The notes under the pieces were generated by a model. That model was given only the letters and a program-made list of their open reading frames with translations. It made no database searches and was not told where the DNA came from. A stretch of DNA of 64,000 nucleotides from Salticus scenicus (Eukaryota > Arthropoda > Arachnida > Araneae > Salticidae), in NCBI GenBank assembly GCA_963930645.1, contig OZ005651.1, positions 133,465,475 to 133,529,474 on the forward strand. The letters run 5' to 3'. The first letter of the stretch is position 1. Each line of letters starts with the position of its first letter. A program made the position numbers and the translations under genes. Positions 1 through 10,934 of the stretch are shown piece after piece.

Positions 1-70
1 TTAAATGAATATTGACATTTATGTTGTGGATGGAGAAAGATTTAAATCATCAGAAGGCACGATCATCATT

Positions 71-109
71 GAAATCCTATTAACAATCGCTGATTGTTAA
101 TGGGATTTC
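71..109. repeat. 18-bp near-perfect inverted repeat (hairpin) followed by a T run
   Basis: Arms 71-88 and 92-109 are complementary apart from one T:G pair, with a 3-nt loop, and a run of 14 T follows. Nothing nearby identifies a parent element. It could be a snap-back from a small MITE or a hairpin transcript. Confidence 0.7.
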
Positions 110-272
110 TTTTTTTTTTTTTTAACAAACAATATCCGCAATTTTTTTTAAAAACAGAAGAAATATTTTCGTGAATTCGTGGAAAAAATGGTGATCATAC
201 CAATTTTTTTTTTTATCGCCACTTTTTCAAATTAAGTCGCCACGTGGTGACTGTGAGTCTCAACTTCTACTA

Positions 273-515
273 TGAATAACTAAAATATTTTGATTTAAGC
301 CTAATAATTTGTTTTTGTTTAATGAATAACTAAAATGTTGTGGTTTAGGCGAAATATATATATATAAATAACTAAAACACTGACTGTTTAGGCCTAACAA
401 ATTGTTTTTTTTAAATAAATAACTTAAATATATAATATTTTGGCCGAATGAGTTGTTTTTATTTGAGAAATAACTAAAATATTGTTAATCTTTAAGCCCA
501 TTGAATTGTTACATA
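273..515. repeat. Diverged minisatellite, about 50-bp unit, five copies
   Basis: Five successive units begin with AAATAACTAAAA or close variants, near 273, 323, 366, 416 and 468. Most continue with a GTTTAGGCC-like block and a TTGTTTTT block. Unit lengths vary from 42 to 51 bp and the copies are clearly diverged. Confidence 0.75.
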
Positions 516-1120
516 ATAAATAATAGAAAAAAAAAAAAAAAAAAGAGTAACACTGTTAGCCACTGTCACACCATATAGAAGAGAAATAGAAGAAAGAGGC
601 AGAAAAAAAAAAAAAAAAGTTGATAAAAGAAAGGCAGTAAAGGCTCATAATGTGATAAAGTACAAAGCTTGAGAAAAACAAAAGAAAACAATTTTTTTAT
701 TCACTAAAATCTACAAAAAAAAAAAAAGGAAATGTTTAAATCACAAAACCTGTGTTTTTCCTTTCAAAACCAATGAGTTTTCTCACTTTTATGAAGGAGA
801 TCATGTTTCCCTGAGTAGGAGGTCGAATCTCCCTAGGCTTAGGGATACTTGACCTAGTATGTGCTGACTTAAGGAATTTATTTTTTTGCACCATTTCTAG
901 TAAGAACTCTATGATTTTTAGCCACAGTATGTATAAAACAAGACTATTTTCTTATATTTTTTATTCAGTTCCAACTGTTATACAAAAAATATGAAAAATT
1001 AAAAAACAAAAACTGGGTCAAGTCTTCCTAGTTCCCCCTACAATAGTGCTGATTCTAGAATAAAGGGCTACTGGGGGAACCCAACAAATAAAAGGCATCC
1101 TGTTATCAGGAAATATTTTT

Positions 1121-1160
<40 letters not shown>

Positions 1161-1261
1161 TCCCCCCCCCTCTTTTCAAATATGCAATCTTTTTTACATA
1201 TTTTCTTCCTTATGCATTGCAATTTTTGTATATAGCAAAAGTAAACTATGTACTACTTAAA
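516..1261. repeat. Low-complexity stretch: A runs and a CT microsatellite
   Basis: Contains poly-A runs near 525-543, 606-618 and 714-727, and a (CT)n tract at 1127-1157 grading into C-rich DNA to about 1173. I see no coding sequence. Confidence 0.8.
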
Positions 1262-1545
1262 CCCTGTAGCAGAAACAGTGCAGCAGAGTAGTGAGTGCTG
1301 CAGATTAATTTAACAACTCAAAACAAAATGCTAGCTTTAAAAATACAAATATTTGCACTACATCTCTAGATTAGCGTACTTATATATTCTTAATTTATTT
1401 TCTTCGAAGTTGTAAATTTTACATATTTTATGATATGAATAGCTAAATACTTCCTGTGATACCAGACTTGGTCCTGGATTGCAGATAAATTTTGTTTTGT
1501 TGCAGATACAGAAAATTCTGCTACTGGGTACTTGTGCATATTTAG
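1262..1545. repeat. Dispersed repeat, copy 1 (pair with 32793-33095)
   Basis: About 280 bp that matches 32793-33095 in the same orientation. Shared blocks in the same order include GTAGCAGAAACA/ATAGCAGAAACA, TGCAGATTAATTTA, GCACTACATCTCTA/GCAGATGCATCTCTA, AAATTTTACATATTTTATGA, ATACCAGA.TTGGT and TCTG.TACTGGG. Divergence is moderate. The family is unknown to me and no TSD was resolved. Confidence 0.7.
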
Positions 1546-4500
1546 GCTATATGCTCATCTTTTTTTTATAAATTCTGTGAAACTGTCCTCAGAAAACTGC
1601 ATTTTGGTAGGGGGGGGGGGAATCTAAATGCCTCTGAACAATTATGTTGGAAAGGACTGCCAGATGTTAAAATGTTTTTAAAAAGGGTTGCCAGGGTGCT
1701 AAATGTTAAAAGTTATTAAAGAGCCACCATGTGCTCCACCCTATCAATTTAGTCTAGAGTCAGCACAATAACAAAAGTGGGAGCAGTTCGAAATAACATT
1801 TATAAGACTTAAAAAACCATAATTCCCCCCAAGGACAACTGATTGGGCTTCACTAATCTGTATATTTATATTAGGCAATTTCAGTGGGATTTATTAAATC
1901 TTTGATTACTTGCGTTTAGAAATTATGGAAGAAGTAAAATATGGAAAATTAGCTATATAAATACTTCTCGCTAACATGGACTAGTTATGAGAAAATTAGA
2001 GAGCAAAAATCTGAAAATTGGAGAGCAAATTTCTTAGATTCATAGTGTAAACTAAATTAAAATAAAAGAGAAAAACGCTGTAGATATATATAGGGGTTAG
2101 TAGGAGGTAATGGGATAGTGGTAAAATTTTACTTAAAATATTTTTTTTAAACATTGTTTACACGTAAATGGCAACACTAAAGCTGTTATTTTCAATAACA
2201 TGAAGTCAATAATTTGCAACTATTTGAAAGAGTGAATAAATAAAGTTTGTTTTCAACTATGAAAAGTAAGTTTGATTTTTTTTTTTTCTTTTTTTTTTTA
2301 ACTTTCAGTGACATCTACAATTATTGTCTGAAAATTTTCATGAGACTATTAATTAATATAACACAAATATTCCATTTTACATTAGACTTTGTTAAATTGT
2401 CTTTGGATAAAAATGTGTCCTATGCAGATTAGAAAAACATAAAATATCATGGGGACTACTAGGGCAAAAAAAATTGGGGTCTAGTGGGACAACTGAATTG
2501 ATGATGCATAGGTACTTATCATTAGTGATAAGCATAATTTATTAAAAATTTGATAAAAACATCTGCAAAAGAAGTGGATAATACTAAAACAAATTAATAT
2601 AAAAAAATAGTAAGCATATTTCTGTTCCAGAAAGTTCTAAAAGTAGTTTTGTAGTACTAAGTGATTCTTCAAATAATGAAGACTTTCCAGAAAGTATTAA
2701 TGTCAAAGAAAATGTTCTTCTAGAACAAACATCTGAAAGTGAGTTCATCTTAGAAGGAGAGGTCACAACATGGAAAATTCAGTTCAGGGTGAAATTGAGC
2801 TTAATTGTAGTGTAGTGTACTCTGAAGGTAACAACATATTAAATCAGTAGCTCACCATTAGAATGCAAAAGAAAGTGCAGAAGATTAAAAAATCCATTGA
2901 AAATTGTATAGGATGAAAATGAAAAAAATCACAATCTCAAGTGGGTGGGGGAGGGGGAGAGAAGGCTAACACTGGAAGGAACATAAGGGCAAAATAGACA
3001 AGAAAAAGTAATGGAAGCTGGGGAAGGGACGTGCCTGAGACTCGTAGAGGATTACCTTTCTCTTACTAATATGAAGGTAACATATTAAATCAGTAGTGCA
3101 CACTAGACAATCAATCTTGAGAAAACCCCACTAAAGTTTCAATAATTGCTTAAGTATAAGTTATTTCAAAGAAGCATCAACGCTCCAGTGATGTAGTTAG
3201 TAGTGTACTCTGCTTCAATCTGGAGGTTTTGATTACGATGCTAAGGATAACTTCTTTTTTAAATATATTATTTATCTAAATATTTCTTTTTATTTTATTT
3301 TATCTATAAAACAATGCAAAAGTTTGTTTTTAAAATTTTAGAAAATTAAAATATTATAAAGAAATATAACTCTAGATGTCTAAATAAAGATACTTACTAT
3401 CCAGACAAATTAAAGAATTTTTTTTCTCTAATTGATATAGCCCTTCTTTAGAAATTTTAGCTAAAAATTCTGATGCAGTTACATTTATATTAGCCTTTTC
3501 AGGTAAATAAATATTTGAAATACAGGATAACATCCTTTAATCTAAATTTTAATGCATCACTGATACTGTATAATGATTTGTCTTTGCTTTGCTTATGCTT
3601 TGAGGTGTAGGCATGGATGACAGGATATAGGGGCAAAGGGGGGTACTTGCCCACTCCTGGAAAATTCAAATAAGTAAATTTTTTAATGATATTTAAACTT
3701 TTAATACTATGCATTATATTTCAAATAATTAGCCAAATGATATTTATATCACAGAAACGATTAGACCAGACCCAAAGTGACCCTACCTGCATTCAAAGGT
3801 TAGCTATTATAATCTTTTCCTGTGAATGGAGTTTGAATCGACTTGACAGTACAGTTTTTGGATTTGGGTGGGTTTAGAACAAGCTTTATAATTTTTTTTT
3901 TTTAAATAAAATGTCTCATCTTAAATTACATGGATAGAAATTTGTGGTGGAAGATAGTTATACGCAGGTCACCTTAATCAACCAATCAATCATTTGAATC
4001 TAACTGAATTTTTAAAATATACTGAAATTTCGCAATTTTAAGTTTGCCCCCTCCTGAAAAATTTTCTAGCGACACCACTAGGTGTAGGCTTGTGCCGGCA
4101 TGGCTTCAACTGATCTGCAGGAAAATGATTTGTTAACAACTATTGTTTGCTCAATTTCTTATACACTAGCAATATCTTCCTTAAAACTAAAATTTTTTAG
4201 TTGATAGTTTTTCACAAAACATTTTATAATACTGAAACCATTAGCAAATAATATATCTTTTAACTACAAATTTTAAAAATTAACTGACACTTTAAAGGAA
4301 AGATTTTTTAGTTTCACAGAATAAATAGAAAGGGAATTGAGAAGGTGTGGGTTGTATAGAAATCAAATTATTTTTCTTTAAATATTAATCAACAGACTTT
4401 TTCTTCTTCTTTCTGTATATGCAATAAAATTTCAGCTGCTCTCTAATATTTTCAAGTCATCGAAAGCGATTATGTGAAGTAAACATATTAAAACCAGAAC

Positions 4501-4779
4501 GAAAGGCTCAAGCCAAGATTTATATATTAATCTTCTACCTTTTTTATACTTCAGTATATTTTTTAGTTTATTTAATTTTCTTTGTTTTCCTTTATTTCTG
4601 TATTTGCCATTCAGGGTTTTATATATTTATTTTATTTACATATTTATTTATGTATTTTGCTATTAAATCTGTGGATGAATGATTACAAGGATGGATGATT
4701 ATAAAATATAATAAATGATAATTATTTAACTTTTGTGTGTGTATATATATATATTAAATATTATTCTGTTTCTAGTATG
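1546..4779. other. AT-rich DNA without a recognised gene
   Basis: Homopolymer runs throughout (G run near 1610-1620, T runs near 2279-2299). Two short stretches containing AACATATTAAATCAGTAG recur at about 2832 and 3078. An acidic open frame lies at 2608-2816 (separate entry). The remaining short ORFs look like chance in AT-rich sequence. Confidence 0.6.
2608..2816 (+). other. Possible coding remnant, Ser/Glu-rich open frame
   Basis: A frame open for about 69 codons without an ATG reads as Ser/Glu/Asn-rich sequence (for example VLSDSSNNEDFPESI), composition typical of a disordered acidic region and unusual for random AT-rich DNA. No start, splice sites or homologous domain were found. It could be a transposase or host-exon remnant. 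Low confidence. Confidence 0.25.
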
Positions 4780-4781
4780 TA

Positions 4782-6198
4782 CAGCCATTTGCAAAAGTTT
4801 AAGACCACCTACAGAAAAATCAGATTTAATAGTATTCCCCGCAAAAGTAACATAGTACATATTTTACATATAAAAGAACAAAATAGACTGTACATGGTTA
4901 TTTACTGTAATTAAAGTCAGTATTTTGTAGGACCTCCTTTGTTTTTAATAACTTGTGCAGTCCTCTTAGGCATGCTGTAAATAATACTTGCAGTGAGCTT
5001 TAGAAATATCTGTGCACCAAACATGCTTTATTGCTTCAACAAGTGCCGTAGCAGTGACTGGTTGCTTTTCGGCGACTTTATTTTTCACAATACACCACAT
5101 ATTCCCTATTGGATTCAAATATAGGCTGTTACCTGGCCAGTCAAACACTTTGATTTTCTGTGCCCTCAGATATTTCTTGACAATCTTCACCCTGTGACAC
5201 GGAACCCCATATTGCATGAACATTGAACATATATCCTCGTGAGACCTGGCATCTATTAAAATGGATGTTTTGATTTTACTTCCTTGAAAATTGAACATTT
5301 ATGAACATGTATGTGAAGCTTCAACTTCTCACATAACAATTTAAGGTACCGCTTCCCGTTCATAGTGGTTTTAAATGGTACAAAACACAGACTAGCAGTA
5401 CCGGACACAGACATTACACCCCATACCATTTGGCTTGGAGGATGTTTCACAGTTTGAATTGTATATGTCTCATCATATCTTTTCCCCCTTGGGCAGCAGA
5501 CACTTATAGCACATGCAGAAAATTGCTGCACTCTTGACTTATCCGAAAATAAAACCCTACTCCACTGCTGTACTATCCAATTCTAATATTGTGTGGCGAA
5601 AGTCAATCATTTCTTTTTCATACTTGGAGTAAGTCAAGGTTTTCTTGCAGGTTTATAGGATGTTAAACCAAAATCTTTGGCCAGATGTCTTGAAATAGTA
5701 CTCAAACTGACGTTGGTGCCTTTTACATCCAGAGAATGCCTAATCGTATTGTAGTAGGTTCTTGGATCTCATACGACCATCTTATCACATGATCATCACG
5801 TGCACTCGTTTTTCTAAGGCGATCACTTCTCTTAAGGTCCACAAATTTTCCTGAAATTTTGAATTTACTAATAGCTTGATGCACAGCTGTCTTGCTCACA
5901 TTTACCCTCGATCTTATTTGACATTCAGAAAATCCAATTTTCTGCTGGGTCAGTATTTCTGACCTTTTTGTAACAGTAAGTGAAGGTTTTTTACCCATTA
6001 CAATAATTACACAACAGCACTGTCTATGACAAAATCCAATAAATAACTGCTGATAAACATGCCAGCCACCTTTATTTATATCAATAGAATGTGTCTGATG
6101 CAAACAGCACATGAGATGATGCAATAATCTGCGCAACTGATGCAATGTGTTAAAATACTGAAAATCGGCTACTGGTCTTAAACTTTTGCAAATAACTA
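4782..6198 (-). mobile_element. Tc1-like DNA transposon, 1.4 kb, degenerate
   Basis: Bounded by terminal inverted repeats: the left end reads ATTTGCAAAAGTTTAAGACC and the right end is its complement GGTCTTAAACTTTTGCAAAT. Flanking TA dinucleotides lie at 4780-4781 and 6199-6200, the standard Tc1/mariner target duplication. The interior on the minus strand holds a broken Tc1-type transposase. Size and structure are normal for Tc1. Confidence 0.9.
4966..5998 (-). pseudogene. Tc1-like transposase pseudogene
   Basis: The minus-strand reading is broken into at least three frames. The N-terminal part (from MGKKPSLTVTKRSEI near 5998) has paired-like helix-turn-helix character with SECQIRSRVNVSKTAVHQA. 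The middle frame contains the KHPPSQMVWGVMSVSG region typical of Tc1. The C-terminal frame contains DWPGNSLYLNPIGNMW, the position where Tc1 transposases have SPDLNPIENLW, so the catalytic Glu of DD34E appears replaced by Gly. Frameshifts and the lost Glu mean this copy cannot make active transposase. Full length for the family is about 340 residues, which the 1.03-kb span would allow. Confidence 0.9.
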
Positions 6199-8242
6199 TA
6201 TAGTTTTCTATAACTTAAAAAATATTTTAGCTTTGTTTTAATTTAAAAGTAAAGTAAAAATAAAATAAAATGTTCAGATAAATAATAAATAAATAAAAAT
6301 AATAATTACCCTTAGACAGCATTGAACGGAAAAACTCCAGATTGCAGCTGCAGACACTCCTGACTACGCCACTGGTGTGTTGATTTTTTTCCAAAATAAC
6401 TTGTACTGAAGCAATTACTGAAATTTTAATGAGTTTTTTCTCGAGATTGTGTGGCTGGTGTGCGCTACAGCTTTAATATGTTGTGCCGTAGAAACCGGCG
6501 ATGCAAGCGGTGTGTCGTATCAGGGATCTGGACATAATATTGTGGGACAAAATATCACGTTGACTAAAAAAAATATGATGTATTTTACGTTTGATCTTTG
6601 GAGGGGGCTGCATAGAGCCTTATAATTATATATATATCATAGAGTAGAATTTCATTATTTTATTTATATTTAAGTTATTTGATTTTCACCATTCAAAATG
6701 CATTTTAAAAATATTCTACATCACTGCTGACATGAAAGCTGAACACTGTTCACAAATCTGAATTAAGAATTATAAAATTAATAAGCACGATTGAATTCAT
6801 TATGACTAATCTTGGCAAAAGTTAATAAACATTGCCTTTAAACTCTTTTAAGCAAAATTCAAAAAAAATTTGTGATGAGTTTGTATATTAGTGCTCTGAC
6901 TAAGGTAAGTATGTATGTGTTGCCATGGAATTTTTTATAAGATTACTAATAATTAAATTACCAACTTATTCAAATAAAATGTAAAATGTATCATTTTATT
7001 TGTATCAAACACTATCATCACTCACATTATTTTGCTTTCCATTCATTTATTTTGGCGATATTTTGTGCTGAGAGATTTTGTCTCCAACCCGTCGCACCAG
7101 AGCTCATGAGTCAAGGGGGCTGTAGCCACCTATACAATTTTTCTTTTTTCATGATTTCTTTATTTTTTCTTTCTTTTTAAGGGAAAAAAATGCTTGAAAT
7201 TTTGGCAATTTGCATCCACCCTCCCACCCCCCCCCTGCTGTACATATGTTGTCTCTGGAAGGAAAAACATTCTTGAAAAATTTGCTTTTTAAAAAATCGT
7301 ACTGCCTAATCATATCTTCTATTTTTAATCCTTTACTTACTCAGTAAGGAAAAACAGTGTTACATTTTCTTTGAAAAGAAATCATCTTTTTTGCTGTATG
7401 CATTAGAAAAGTTTTAAGTTTAGAAATATTGTCTAACTCAGTATTGTCTAAAAGGAACCAGTTTTTGGACTCTACAAAGTGAGATGTTCTTGGAAATATT
7501 ACAATTGCATGTGAAAGAGTTAGATCAATGTTCACTTTGGAGGGAATAGTCCCAAAGAAATTAACTATTACTACAGAAGAGATTGGTATTTTTTCTTTCT
7601 TAATTGTCTTATATCTTGCAGACATATTAACCTAATTATTATTTAAAAAGAAGAATAGATGAAAGTAGAGTAAATAATTATCATTCATTTTAAGTATAAT
7701 TTTTATTCAGTATTAATATATTAAATATTAAAAATTTTATTCAAATGAAAAATTTATTTAAGTTATGGATTCAGAGGCCCCTTGTTTTCTGGGATTCCTT
7801 AAAGTTATTCATTTATTTAAAATTATTTATGTGGTCGGTACTTTTGAAAAGAGAATGTCGGAAAAAAATAATTATATTTATTTACAATAACTCAAAAAAT
7901 AAATTACTTATAAAACTTGTAAATTTTAACAGTTGTTAAAAAAGGTTTTTATCTCTCTGTTATAGCCATTAAAACAGCTCTAGGTACATTTTTTATTTCA
8001 TTTTATTTTTAAATGTCAGAGTGAATTTTTATCAATGTGTAATCTTGCACACAATAAATCTGCGATGGTTAGCTTGAATTTTATAAAAGTTTAAGAGCTT
8101 TACATGACATATAAATATATGAAATGACTAACAAATAGTTAATATAGTCTAAAGGCTAATAATTAGCCCTTTAACATTAAAATATTTGTAATTATAAGCA
8201 TAATTATGCCAGAAATAGTGATAATATTTTTAATAATAATTA

Positions 8243-8279
<37 letters not shown>

Positions 8280-8457
8280 AATGAAAGAAGTCGTGCAGCA
8301 AAATTATTTTTCATCATTTTAATTATGAAGTATTGTTCCATGCTTTTTTTTTTTTAAAGGATTATGTGATGCATTATTTGCATGTAATCCTGCATGCAAG
8401 GCTTATATCGACCAAAAAAAAAAAAAGTATAATTATTAAGACAGCTGTAGCTGTAAC
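6199..8457. other. AT-rich stretch with no identified gene
   Basis: Includes simple A/T repeats and a (TA)n tract at about 8246-8275. A 94-codon minus-strand open frame at 7341-7625 shows no domain I recognise. The 6400-6560 and 7040-7130 segments are locally less AT-rich and may be old transposon pieces, but I cannot place them. Confidence 0.5.
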
Positions 8458-8511
8458 AGAGTTAAGTTAAACTTTAAAAGCATTTTAAATACCTCAAAAA
8501 TCCTTTATCTG

Positions 8512-8579
8512 AGCAGCATAACTTGATATATTTCGACACGCAAATTCGCGGTCATCTTCAGAATGTTTACTTGGCTGCT
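8512..8579 (-). ncRNA. Hammerhead-ribozyme-like motif, Penelope family A left arm
   Basis: On the minus strand CTGAAGA is followed by a helix-II hairpin (GACCGCG ... CGTGTC with one bulge) and then GAAA, in the order of a type-I hammerhead core. Outer segments AGCAG and CTGCT can close helix I. One extra nucleotide lies between CTGAAGA and helix II compared with the textbook core. Hammerheads are known in the pLTRs of Penelope-like elements; self-cleavage here is inferred. Confidence 0.6.
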
Positions 8580-9297
8580 CTGCTGACCGTCTCTTCATCG
8601 GCTTCCTCATCATCTTCATCTGTGCTGACGTCATACTGTCGCTGTTTTTTGTTGATTATGTGTTGCCAATCTTTATGTATTATGCTGTGCTCCCTTTCGT
8701 TAACGGCGGTGTTAGAGGTTAGGATTTCCAGTGCTTCTCTTTTCAAGGCTTAATTATGAGAGTTATAAGGTGCAATTTTAGTAGTGTTTATAGTATTAGG
8801 TTCTATTGGGTTATTAATGTGAGTGCAGGATAGAAAGGTGGAACTTCTATTGTATTTGAGGTCATTAATATGTTAGATTTTGCGGTCTTTAATTTTTCTT
8901 TTGGTCATTCCGATGTAAGAAGCGGTTTTACTATTATTTTCAAAATTTAATTCAATTTTATAAATTCCTGAGGTTTCTTTGGGGTCAATCAAGTCTTTTT
9001 CATTGCGTATCTGCTGTATAATATTTTTATTAGGTTTGATGGGAATATGTATATTATGCTTTGAGCCTTCAGTTTTGATTTTATTCGCTATACCGTTGCA
9101 GAAGGGTATGGAGGTGGTAAATTTAGGTTTAATTTTTTGGGCGTCATTAATTGTATTGAAAGATTTTAGGCGTTTTTTAAACAGTTTTTGAACAAGAGAT
9201 CTACTGTAACCAGCACGTTGAGCAATGTCTTTTATAAATTTAATTTCGATGTTAAGGAGACTTTTGTTTGAGCATACTAATATGGCGCGATTTATAT
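8580..9297 (-). pseudogene. Penelope family A C-terminal part (GIY-YIG), left arm
   Basis: Minus-strand translation in pieces parallels the right arm: the linker after the RT domain, the GIY-YIG region (GIYKIEFNFENN, then YIGMTKRKIKD) and the ALKREALEILTSNTAVNERE tail. It is not a continuous frame. It breaks at 9297 where a solo LTR is inserted and resumes at 10299. Confidence 0.8.
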
Positions 9298-10293
9298 TGT
9301 TAGGTACAAGTGCTATTTATAGAATTTCATGGCATTTTTAGCCAAGTCAATATTTTAATATTTTTCCCAACTTAAATTAAATTAACTTTCTAAATATAAT
9401 ATAAAAATTACTTAAACTCTATGTAATGTTAGTTTTTTTCTACTATAATTGAAAGTTTAAAGGTAATTAAATACCTCTACTCACTTAAATTAATATAAAA
9501 CGATCTTTTGTTTATTTAGTTTTTGTTCATCCTTTATTTTGACAACCTTCTCATAGGACAGCTAAGTCTGCAACTGACCTAACTTTGTTTTTTCACCATC
9601 AGGCGGCGCATCGTACTTCCGGTGACGTCATATGACGCTTCTTCCGTCAGCGTCGTGCGATCGCGACATGTGCCATTCTCTGATTGGTTGTGCTAGTGGG
9701 CGTTAGCTCGTCGTTCATTTCGCGAGTTATATAAATACAGTTTCTTGACTAAAGAGGTTGCTTCTTTTTGCTTCCTTCTGCCTGTTATTTTTGTCAGCCA
9801 GGTCGGCTGTTGCTGTCCGTTACATCGTGGGCGATGTTTTATTTTTTTGAATAGTGTTATCAATAGTTAAATTATACTACAGCTATGTATTTTCGGAAAT
9901 AAGTTTTGACCTCATGTTTGCTGTGTTATCAGTGGTTTTTCAATGGCCAATGTGATATGTTCAAGAGTTTGTTTTTTTGACGACTTGAGCATGGTTTATT
10001 TAAACGTGAGTTGATAATTCTAAAGTAATTAATTTAATTAATATTTGAATTTCGATATATATACATTAAATTTATATTTACTTGTTTTTATTAAATTTTC
10101 TGTTTCTGTTTGTTATTGTTATATATACAGTTAATAAATGTTAAGTTTAAAATGTAAAACTTTAGTCATTCTTGTTTCTTACACATGCACATATTAGTTT
10201 TTTTTCTTCTCCATAGACAAGTTTTAATACAGCTTCCTCTAGTCCAGCACTCTGCTGGTTTAGTATATCGTTGGATCTATAATTGACCCAACA
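9298..10293. mobile_element. Solo LTR, 996 bp, inserted in Penelope family A
   Basis: Begins TGTTAGG and ends CCCAACA (TG...CA ends) and is flanked by the 5-bp duplication TATAT (9293-9297 and 10294-10298). Removing it with one TATAT restores the Penelope reading through the conserved AAIRSYI region; the right arm near 14840 is the empty site. It contains a locally CpG-rich promoter-like region and AATAAA near 10134. There is no internal coding region, so it is best read as an LTR left by LTR-LTR recombination. Its family was not identified, and it is unrelated to the 365-bp LTRs next to it. Confidence 0.85.
9600..9760 (+). promoter_or_regulatory. Candidate LTR promoter with TATA and inverted CCAAT boxes
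   Basis: Inside the solo LTR, a CpG-rich patch (many CG dinucleotides at 9600-9720, unlike the surrounding AT-rich DNA) contains GATTGGTT (inverted CCAAT) near 9680 and TTATATAAAT near 9727-9736. The spacing suits a Pol II LTR promoter reading rightward. Activity is inferred. Confidence 0.5.
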
Positions 10294-10298
10294 TATAT

Positions 10299-10405
10299 AA
10301 GAGCGTATGGCGGCAATTTTGTATTGGAAGGGGGTTCTACATTTATTATTGATAATTTCATTATTGTTTGTTGGTTTGCGATATACAGTAGTATTAAAGG
10401 TATTA
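10299..10405 (-). pseudogene. Penelope family A RT C-terminal fragment, left arm
   Basis: The minus strand encodes NTFNTTVYRKPTNNNEIINN and continues to AAIRSYI, the segment after the RT catalytic core. It is continuous with 14389-14715 once the LTR retrotransposon at 10411-14383 is removed. Confidence 0.85.
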
Positions 10406-10410
10406 TCTTG

Positions 10411-10775
10411 TGTAATGCCGGCGAGTCCCACACCTATATGGTAGCCCCTATGGAGGGGGAATATATGTCATGGCAACCCTTAAAGGGGTCGCGGAAAGGA
10501 TGCAGAAAGAAAAGCATCAGTGAGTGTGTGTGAGCTGGTTTTGGAAGAGTCGGAGGAGATTGTCCTGCCGGTCTCTAGCTCTAATCTGTTATGATGGTTT
10601 GTGCACTATAAGAGTGCAAGAAAGCTGTTCAAATCTTAAAATAGATCTTTGTATATATAAATGTGTAAATAGTTGATTAAAGTCCGCAACTACCAGCGAG
10701 CAAAGACTGTTTATCTGGAAACATTTTTCCCACACTTCCACATACCTCGACGAACCAACCCATCGAGTTCCTACA
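10411..10775 (+). repeat. 5' LTR (365 bp)
   Basis: Direct copy of 14019-14383 with TG...CA ends. It contains TATATATAAATG near 10650, possibly a TATA box. Confidence 0.93.
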
Positions 10776-10776
10776 C

Positions 10777-10794
10777 TGGCGCACCCGTCAGGAT
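10777..10794 (+). promoter_or_regulatory. Primer-binding site
   Basis: TGGCGCACCCGTCAGGAT starts one base after the 5' LTR. The leading TGG complements a tRNA CCA end. The rest resembles the 3' end of a tRNA-Ser but not perfectly; tRNA identity is tentative. Confidence 0.6.
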
Positions 10795-10934
10795 CGAGGT
10801 AAGAAGATTCTTATCTTGTTTATGTTTTGGGGGAAAATAAAATAAGCATGAAAAGTGACTGTTGCTGAAAGATACCTAGAAAACTGTTTAAAATCTGCTG
10901 ATTGTGAAAGATAAATTTTAAAGAATTTGCCAAC

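Noticed and set aside
3180..3250. tRNA-like segment (GTAGTTAGTAGTGTACTCTG ... GGTTTTGATTACGAT)
   Set aside because: Cannot be folded into a convincing cloverleaf and the B box is poor.
7341..7625. 94-codon minus-strand ORF
   Set aside because: No recognisable motif and no transposon ends nearby; kept only as part of the gap description.
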